From Onchidella celtica (Eukaryota; Mollusca; Gastropoda; Systellommatophora; Onchidiidae): a stretch of DNA of 64,000 nt. The translations under genes were made by a program, and so were the position numbers. How positions within the stretch are numbered: position 1 is the stretch's first letter; each line of letters begins with the position of its first letter. Below the pieces are notes generated by a model. That model was not told the origin of the DNA. It was given only the letters and a program-made list of their open reading frames with translations, and did no database searches. The stretch covers positions 11,638,160-11,702,159 of the forward strand of contig OZ007571.1 of the NCBI GenBank assembly GCA_963931925.1. Direction: 5' to 3'. Shown one piece after another: positions 56,763-64,000 of the stretch.

Positions 56763-57034
56763 AATTGAAGAGAGTTTTTCCAAAACTGGGTAAGTTAAAT
56801 ATTGCATGATTTATGGCCCCTTTCAAATAGTCATTCAAAATTGGTGCAAAACGGGATGTAGCTGTTCAGTTAAAACTGGTAATATCTCGTAATTATCCGA
56901 ATATTGACTTTAATTACTTACACTTCAACTGAACAGTTACACGGCGTTTGACACTAATTTTGAATGGCTGTCTGACAGGGGCCATAACTCATGCAAGATT
57001 TGACTTTACCAGTTTTGGAAAAACCCTTCAATTT
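56763..57034. mobile_element. Near-palindromic MITE with ~115 bp arms
   Basis: The left arm (56763-56880) and right arm (about 56920-57034) are inverted copies: AATTGAAG, TTTTTCCAAAACTGG, TTATGGCCCCT, ATTCAAAATT and CTGTTCAGTT all recur in order. Arms differ at roughly one base in seven, so the element is not new. The loop is only about 40 bp. Confidence 0.85.
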
Positions 57035-57585
57035 CACAGGAGGAGAGAAAATTGATGATGTAAATCATAATCCAGACAGGAAGACTGAACGTTTCATTCT
57101 ATAAAATCATGCCTTAGAAGTGAATTTACCAAGATTGGCGTGTACAGTCTTTGCCCATAGCTTACTCCAGTTGCAGTAATGGTGCACCTACTTTAGTGAA
57201 GTCCAAATGAAAACAGCCTGCACCTGCTACTTTTGCCTGTCAGCAACAGACCTACTTCTTCCTCACCCCAATCACTGAGAACATCATTATATTGGTGAGC
57301 AATTTAGACACTCAATATATTAATGAGCGGCACTTGAAACCAAACAGCCTTGACTGCTACATTTATTTTAGAGTCATCACGGTAGCAACGTGGTGGTTAA
57401 TTAGGCAAATTAATCAAATGTGAATAAATAAATGTACATTTGAGTCAACCGCCTCCACCCTTAGATATATAAAAATCATATTCCAGATACATGTACATGT
57501 ATATAGAGATGATAAGCCACTAGTCTTCTCGAAAAAAGGGAATAACAGATTTTGAGCTGAGCTGTCTTCATTAAAAGATACCAAA

Positions 57586-57950
<365 letters not shown>

Positions 57951-60206
57951 TCCCTCTTCTTCTGTGCATTTCATTGAAAACTACACACACATGCACACAT
58001 GTAGATTACCCAACCACGTGATTACAGACTAATATTTCACCTTGAAACTATCCATCTCTGTCTGTCATAACAAGCTGCACGGCGAAACATAATTGGAGAC
58101 AGGTCTTGGTCCGCACTTGATTTACGACATCCCATGTTTTCGATGTTTGGCCAAGATATGAAGCCACTTACTCTCCGATGCCCCTCCATTGGAACTATTT
58201 ACTCCAACCTGAGGGTCCAAGTTAGCTTTACGTGAGTAATGTTTCACGTGCATTGCGTGCGCACGCTGTTACTTGTAGATGTCGGCACCCAGGGGCATTT
58301 CCATTGCTAAAAGAACGGTATTTTGAAGTGTGATATAGTGCAATGTGATCGCGTGAGTTATTTTCACTGACGTCTTTCGTTTGTCATGTCTGTGACTTGG
58401 ATCTCCGGAAAGATGCTTTCTGTTTTACCTTTACTTAAGATTTCTAAACATGAGGGTGTCAGAATTAAACTAAATTATAATGGATTGTCCTAAAACATTA
58501 TGGGCATTCAACCTTCTGTAATGGTTATAAACCTAATTGTGTTAAAGGATGAAACACGGCTTTCCCTGAAATTAAACTTGAATTATATGTTCCATTGTAA
58601 GATTTCATAGGACTGCACGGGATCACAGAAATCCACCAATCAGCCCGGGCATTTCACGGTAATGCTCTGATGCTCGTGATAAAGCTTTCCTACCCTCTTT
58701 TCTAACGTTTTTGTTATGTTCTAGTTACTATGATTACCAGTTGGTCCGCCAGCTCTGGGAATACATAGATTTGATTTTTAAAGTTGAGTGTCGATAACCA
58801 GTGTGTAAACCGAGGCACAGAACAAAATTTCCAGTCATACTTTTTAACTCTACTAAAAAAAAATGTGTCTTTATTTTTTCCGGCTCAAACTCTCTTCTGT
58901 TCAATTCACTTGTGGCTCAAGATCAACGAAAGTATTCAACATAGAGAGCTTCAAGACCTTTCGAAAGAAATTCAATAACAACAATGCTCAGTGTAATTTA
59001 AAGGACCAGTAGTGGCCACTTCTAACCATTTACATCAAATGTAAAAACCATCCCCATCACCCATGAGCTTTCAGAGTGTTCTCTCCTTGTACAGTTTATT
59101 TATCTGTTATCCTTCGTATTATCGTTCATCGTTGACTCCTCCTCTGCCGTGATTGTAAAGGCCTACCTCGTCCACCCCACGCTAGATTTGGGGACAGAGA
59201 AATGTTTAACTTGTGCTTGCTTTGATTTGTTTGTATTTATAATTGCATTTCATCTCGGCGAATGTTTGACTGCTGCCAACTTTTGGGGCTAGAACTTGGA
59301 TGGAAGGCCATCATAAGCCATTAGCCTTTAACATATTGCTGTTCATTATAAGTCCTGCACACGTGTGCACCATAGGAGAATGAATCAGATTTGGTGCGGG
59401 ATCATAGAATGGATGTTCATAAATTAGATATAGACAGCATTCCAAAGGAAATGCCTAGGAAGGGAATGTTACATGACTGTCGTGTTGTAATATAATCGAG
59501 TTTGAGAGAATAGAAAATTACAGTATTATTCATAGCATTCTTGTTCGTTATTTGTTACAAACGTAGATTTTTGCAAGTATTACGTCGTCTCTCCCTTATC
59601 CCACCCTTCCCCTCTACACACATACCTTTTCTCACACATTTCAACTTGTCACACACTGCACAAAGATCAGCATCCCGGCATGTCTTCGCTCTCAACCCGC
59701 CCAGCTCAGCCTCCGCCACTCACCACGACCCACATCGTCAAAACTACATCCATCCTTACCTAACCACCGGCACCCCTCAAAGTGATAACCTCTGGTGATG
59801 ACATCACAGCTTTGGGCGTTAACAGGAAACATGAGAACCCTTGAAACGCTTCACAGTAAACACGAGCTTTATAATGGGCAATTTTTTTGATGGACTCCAT
59901 CTGCGGATCTCACATTAATCTGCGATCTCCCAGTGTAACTGAGTCTGAAACTGCAAGATATAATCACAGATGACCGATTGGAACATCTTGTCAAACAGCA
60001 AACATGTAGCCCGATACTCTTGAGATTTCGTATTTCACAGTGCAAGATATCGTCGATACGATGTGAAAAGTGATCATCTCCATTTTCACAAAAGAGATAA
60101 TCACTTCTTCCGCTGCACCAACGATATAAAGGTAACGCAATTCCAACATGCATTACTAGAGGATAAAGGATGAATAATAATTATGTTCAGGTTACTTTAC
60201 GTAATT
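57951..60206. other. Intergenic sequence
   Basis: No gene was recognised. The stretch 58895-58965 shares words with 38286-38375 and may be a decayed LINE 3' end (LWLKINESIQHRELQDLSKE). A pyrimidine-rich segment lies near 59580-59770. Confidence 0.5.
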
Positions 60207-61526
60207 CAAGAAAGGAGCACTCAGCGATTGCAACAACTGGCGTGGTATCACTCTCCTTCTATACCCAGCAAAATCCTTGCCAAGATCATTGTGCAACGTA
60301 TGTCAGATGCTGTGGACAAGACACTGAGAAAGGAACAGGCCGAATTCCGAAAGGGGAAAGGATGCATTGACCAGATCTTCACACTCCGAAACATCATAGA
60401 ACAGTGTTCAGAATGGCAAAGGCAGCTCTATGTGAACTTCGTTGTCTTCGAAAAGGCCTTCGACAGCATCCACAGAGAGAGTATATGGCGCATTCTTCGG
60501 CACTATGGGATTCCCAGCAAGCTTGTTGAACTCATCAAAAGCTTTTACAAGAACTTCAGTTGCAGTGTCGGAAACAGTGATGCATCCTTTGAAGTGAAAA
60601 CTGGTGTACGGCAAGGATGTGTGATGTCAACAATTTTGTTTAACCTCGTAATCGACTGGATTATGCGGAAAACTACAGAGGATGCACCAAGAGGCATCAG
60701 ATGGACACTCTTCGACAACCTAGAGGATTTGGACTTTGCGGATGACCTTGCGCTATTGTCACATAGTCACCAACACATGCAAGATAAGACGCAGAGACTA
60801 CATAATTTTGGATGCAAAGTAGGCCTTCGGATTAGCCAGAAGAAGACAGAGATTATGACCCTAAATGTAGACACTCCAGCACCAGTGCAAGTAGATGACA
60901 AGAACCTCACCACGACGGACAAATTTAAATACCTTGGTAGCATTATCGGACCAGAGGGTGGCACAAAGGAGGACATCCAAAGTAGGCTGGGAAATGCAAG
61001 GGCTGTCTTTCAAAGTATGAGCAACATCTGGAAATCGACACAATACGGCATCAACACCAAGATCAGACTGTACCAAAGCTGTGTCCTATCCACACTCCTG
61101 TATGGATCAGAGTGTTGGCGAATGACAGAAGGTGACCTCGCCAAGTTGTCTTCCTTCCACACCACATGTCTTCGTAGGATTCTCCGCATCTTTTGGCCAA
61201 ACAAGATTTCTAATCAGGAACTACTAAGGTGATGCAAGCAAGAAGAAATAGCCAACATCATCACGAAGAGACGATGGAGATGGCTTGGACACGTGCTGCG
61301 AAAGGAAGCAAATTCTATAACCAAAACAGCACTTCAGTGGACACCGGAGGGACGGCGCAAGCGAGGCAGACCCAAGGCAACCTGGCGGAGAACAATCGAG
61401 GCAGAGATGAAATCCTTCAATCACTCATGGGGAACTCTCGCAAAGATGGCCCAGGACAGACAGGGCTGGAGATCCTTTGTTGCTGCCCTAAGCACCAGTG
61501 GGTGCAACAGGAAATAGTAGTAGTAG
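60207..61526 (+). mobile_element. 5'-truncated LINE with perfect 14 bp target duplication
   Basis: 1,320 bp flanked by TACTTTACGTAATT at 60193-60206 and 61527-61540. It encodes the reverse transcriptase thumb side and C terminus: EQAEFRKGKGCIDQIFTLRN, FEKAFDSIHRESIW, GVRQGCVMSTILFNLVIDW and the active-site box FADD, then KFKYLGSIIG, LLYGSECW, RRWRWLGHVLRK and GRPKATWRRTIE. The frame is interrupted by a one-base shift near 60255 (between NWRGITLL and SIPSKIL) and by a TGA at about 61232. The 3' end is a (TAG)n tail. The clade is uncertain; the trinucleotide tail and C terminus suggest an RTE-like or related group. A fairly young copy. Confidence 0.92.
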
Positions 61527-61540
61527 TACTTTACGTAATT

Positions 61541-62850
61541 ATCTACAGTCATGCTGTGAAATGAATTATCTTTCGTAGCAAATAATGTTAGGCTCAATTT
61601 TTATGGTCTCTCACATATTCTTTTCTTTTTTCAGTGAATTTCTGGTTCGATCATTAGTGACATAAGACGTGTTTCATGTTGTTGTTTTTTTTTTAGGTGA
61701 AAGGCAAAAATGCCGCCATGAATGGAGAGAAAGTTGAAATCGATAGCTGAAATTGATGGGGGGCGAAAGAGATAATGAATCAGTGATATACGGATAAATA
61801 AACAGAAACAGAGAGAGAGAGAGAGAGAAGCAAATAAAATACAATTTTAAAGAGATAACGATAGATAACAGGAGGTCAAAATACAGAAAGAGAGATATGC
61901 AGACACACACACACACATACAAACTTGAGTAAGTGAGAGAGAGAGGGGGGAGGTGGAGAGAAAGAGAGAGAGAGGTCACAGTGACATCATACACTTCAAT
62001 GAAATGTAAATGTTTGAACTTTCTTCATTACAAAGTTCCGCCTGCAGGCTGAGACTGAATTGCTGTTCACACCAGGAAAGGATTATTTATCCAGTGTTTT
62101 ATGCCATATGTCATCCAGAAAAGGCTAACATGAGCCGACGATTCCGTAATCGTTTGTGCATCGATCATTTGATTTCTGGCAAATAATGCCCCTGGTTAGG
62201 ATTATGATATTATTAGTAGAGACTAAAATATCGAGAAATTTTGTGCAGGTCGTGGTCCATTTTTTAAAACTCGTTTTATTAAGTTCAAAGTGGCTTGGAA
62301 ATTGATAGATCGTCGCCTGCAATCGAATCCCCTCGGCTAAGTTTAAATTCAAGGTTAACTACACAAGCTTTCATTTCAAACAACAAAATTTGCCTCCGGT
62401 TGAACTGATTGAAATACAGACACTTCTCAAACAATTGTTCTGTATTTGTTCTGTAGGAATTTCAAAACTTCTGTTCCGTACAGTAAGGTTATACCGGTGA
62501 AAAGAGATCAGGGCACCTAGCAGATTTACAGATGAGTCAGCACATCTACATAATAATTCACAGATTCTCCAACTTTGAACACAAAAGGCTTTTTCATGAG
62601 ACCACCTACAGTAACCAACTTTGCATGCAGATTTCAAACCTCCGGGTGCACCGATTTTTGGATTTTAAATTTTTTTTTTTCCTTTTTGAGTTTGCTTTGT
62701 GTCGCTGACTGCTCACTTCCGATCCCTTTTTGTCACAAGCACATGACTCGTGACGTCAACACTTCTTGCCGGCTGATTAATTAAACTACATGTATTCGAT
62801 AAGCTACCGACGAAAATTAGAACAGAGAAATAAATACCCTGCTCCTTTTT
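61541..62850. other. Intergenic sequence with (GA)n tracts
   Basis: GA-rich tracts lie at about 61810-61830 and 61938-61975, with a (CA)n tract near 61901-61918. The rest (62000-62850) shows no recognised gene or repeat. Confidence 0.55.
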
Positions 62851-62937
62851 TTGGGTTGCTCGGTTTGCCGAGACAGATGTAGAGAAGATAGAAAGAGTGA
62901 CGGGCGGGGCAGTGGTTGGGGTTGGAGATTAGGGACG

Positions 62938-62969
62938 GAGGGGGGTGGGGGGGGGGTTGGGGGGGGGGT
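62938..62969 (+). repeat. G-rich run, potential G-quadruplex
   Basis: 32 bases almost entirely G, broken by single T or TT. Several G4 arrangements are possible. Confidence 0.85.
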
Positions 62970-63126
62970 CCGAGGGGTGCCCGGCTTTCAAACTTGTTAA
63001 AAATATTTAAAAGAAATGAAAAATTTGGTTTGGCAAAAATTTTCCTCTGTGTTATTTTGCCATGCACAGGTCGCAGAACTCAAGTAGACCCAAACGTCTT
63101 CTCTGATTCGGCCTTATTGTTCTTAA

Positions 63127-63340
63127 CCCTCTAACGCCCAGTATACCATATTTGAAACAGGTCACCTGGAGCCAAAATGCTATATCTTTGATATATTTAC
63201 TCTCCCAACTTTATTGTCAAATGATTTTGCCAATTACATATATTTTTGCAATAATCTGACTGTTCTAAATATTCAAAGTCAGTTCAGCATATTATTTCAG
63301 AAGTACTGGGATTGACAATTTTCGTCTGGGCATTAGAGGG
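63127..63340. mobile_element. piggyBac-like MITE with TTAA duplications
   Basis: 214 bp between TTAA at 63123-63126 and 63341-63344. The ends are CCCTCTAACGCCCAG and CCCTCTAATGCCCAG, one difference in 15. TTAA target sites and CCCT ends are characteristic of piggyBac-type transposition. No coding capacity. Confidence 0.8.
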
Positions 63341-63344
63341 TTAA

Positions 63345-64000
63345 GGGGAATAAACTCCGAGGACTAATGGGGACTTAAACCTGAGTGAAGATCTTTGTTT
63401 CCTGAAACCTGAGGCCATTAGTCCTAACGGGGATCCAACTAGCGTCTCTGAATACCGTTACTGTACTCAAGGGACATCAAAAGACAAAGAAATAACATTT
63501 ACGTCATCCCGAGGTTTGTGGAACAGCCGCCATGTTTTTTCCACTTGATCTCAAGGGTTCTCAATCAGTTGTCATGAAAACCATTGAAAGCTGTGCCAGT
63601 GCTCTCGAAATCCAGGAAAAAAGGTTCCGTTTTATCGACACTCCCAGTCAAAGGCACTGGTATAAAAATATACCCTGCCTTAAAGCAACAACAGTAAGAA
63701 AAACATATATATTCAATATTTGAATATACCGGTATATTGTGATATCAATTAAGAATTCACAGTTTATAATTCAAATTAAAGAAGACACATGTAGTTCAAT
63801 AGAGTTACTAACAATGTTAAGGAGCTTATAAATTCATATTATACAAGCTTAAAAAGCCGCTGCCGAGCGGACCCTCCAATCACTGCACCGCCCGTCACTT
63901 CCTGCGCTCTCTACACCTGTCTCGGCAAACCAAGGGTATTCCCCGAGACATAGACTACCGAGACGGACAATAATCCTGCTTTCACTATTATGTCCACAAC
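63345..64000. other. Terminal intergenic sequence
   Basis: No gene was recognised. A short hairpin pairs GGACTAATGGGGA (63361) with a downstream inverted copy (63417-63431). Confidence 0.45.

Larger units (their letters stand above)
62852..63938. repeat. Inverted pair of ~60 bp repeats, possibly ends of one element
   Basis: GGTTTGCCGAGACAG, TGTAGAGA and GTGACGGGCGG at 62860-62912 recur in inverted order at 63881-63938. They may be the ends of a 1.1 kb element or two separate insertions. The enclosed segment holds the G-rich run and the TTAA MITE. Confidence 0.5.

Noticed and set aside
59541-59798. 85-codon open frame rich in Ser, Pro and His
   Set aside because: Pyrimidine-rich sequence without domain or gene context.

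Overview
The window is animal nuclear DNA with spliced genes, AT-rich introns and abundant SINEs, LINEs, MITEs and microsatellites. Two host genes are recognised by their predicted exons: TRIM23 on the minus strand (partial, running off the left edge) and DHCR24 on the plus strand (complete, nine coding exons). The protein divergence from vertebrates, the repeat content and the many palindromic AGATCTAG/GGCC words suggest a lophotrochozoan, most likely a gastropod mollusc. That taxon call is an inference.

Layout. 1-12,670: TRIM23 (RING, B-boxes, start of the coiled coil), head-to-head with DHCR24; its intron 2 carries a young 5.6 kb LTR retrotransposon (2,901-8,488). 12,671-14,303: the divergent intergenic and promoter region. 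14,304-27,614: DHCR24, encoding a 519-residue delta(24)-sterol reductase, with several MITEs and a LINE remnant in its introns. 27,615-40,693: a possible long 3' UTR, then intergenic DNA with small inverted-repeat elements, tandem duplications and microsatellites. 40,694-49,382: a second, nearly intact 8.7 kb LTR retrotransposon. 49,383-50,700: a tRNA-derived SINE followed by two adjacent 16-copy minisatellites (23 bp and 33 bp units). 50,700-64,000: intergenic DNA with a 1.64 kb inverted-repeat element, a 170 bp satellite, a GATA microsatellite, a palindromic MITE, a 5'-truncated LINE with a perfect 14 bp target duplication, and a piggyBac-like MITE with TTAA ends.

The most notable biology is in the two LTR elements. 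Both are Ty3/gypsy-like in sequence, yet integrase lies before reverse transcriptase/RNase H, the Ty1/copia-like order known from the Gmr1 group. Both also carry tandem copies of a short unit that joins the last bases of the LTR to the primer-binding site, next to the 5' LTR. In the first element three copies of a tRNA-Pro-type primer site repeat every 23 bp. Each element has 5 bp target duplications and LTR pairs with about one difference over about 1.2 kb, so both inserted very recently.

The two host genes have no obvious shared pathway: TRIM23 is a ubiquitin ligase/ARF-like GTPase and DHCR24 acts in sterol synthesis. Their proximity suggests a shared divergent control region. All comparisons were made by eye; no database search was run.
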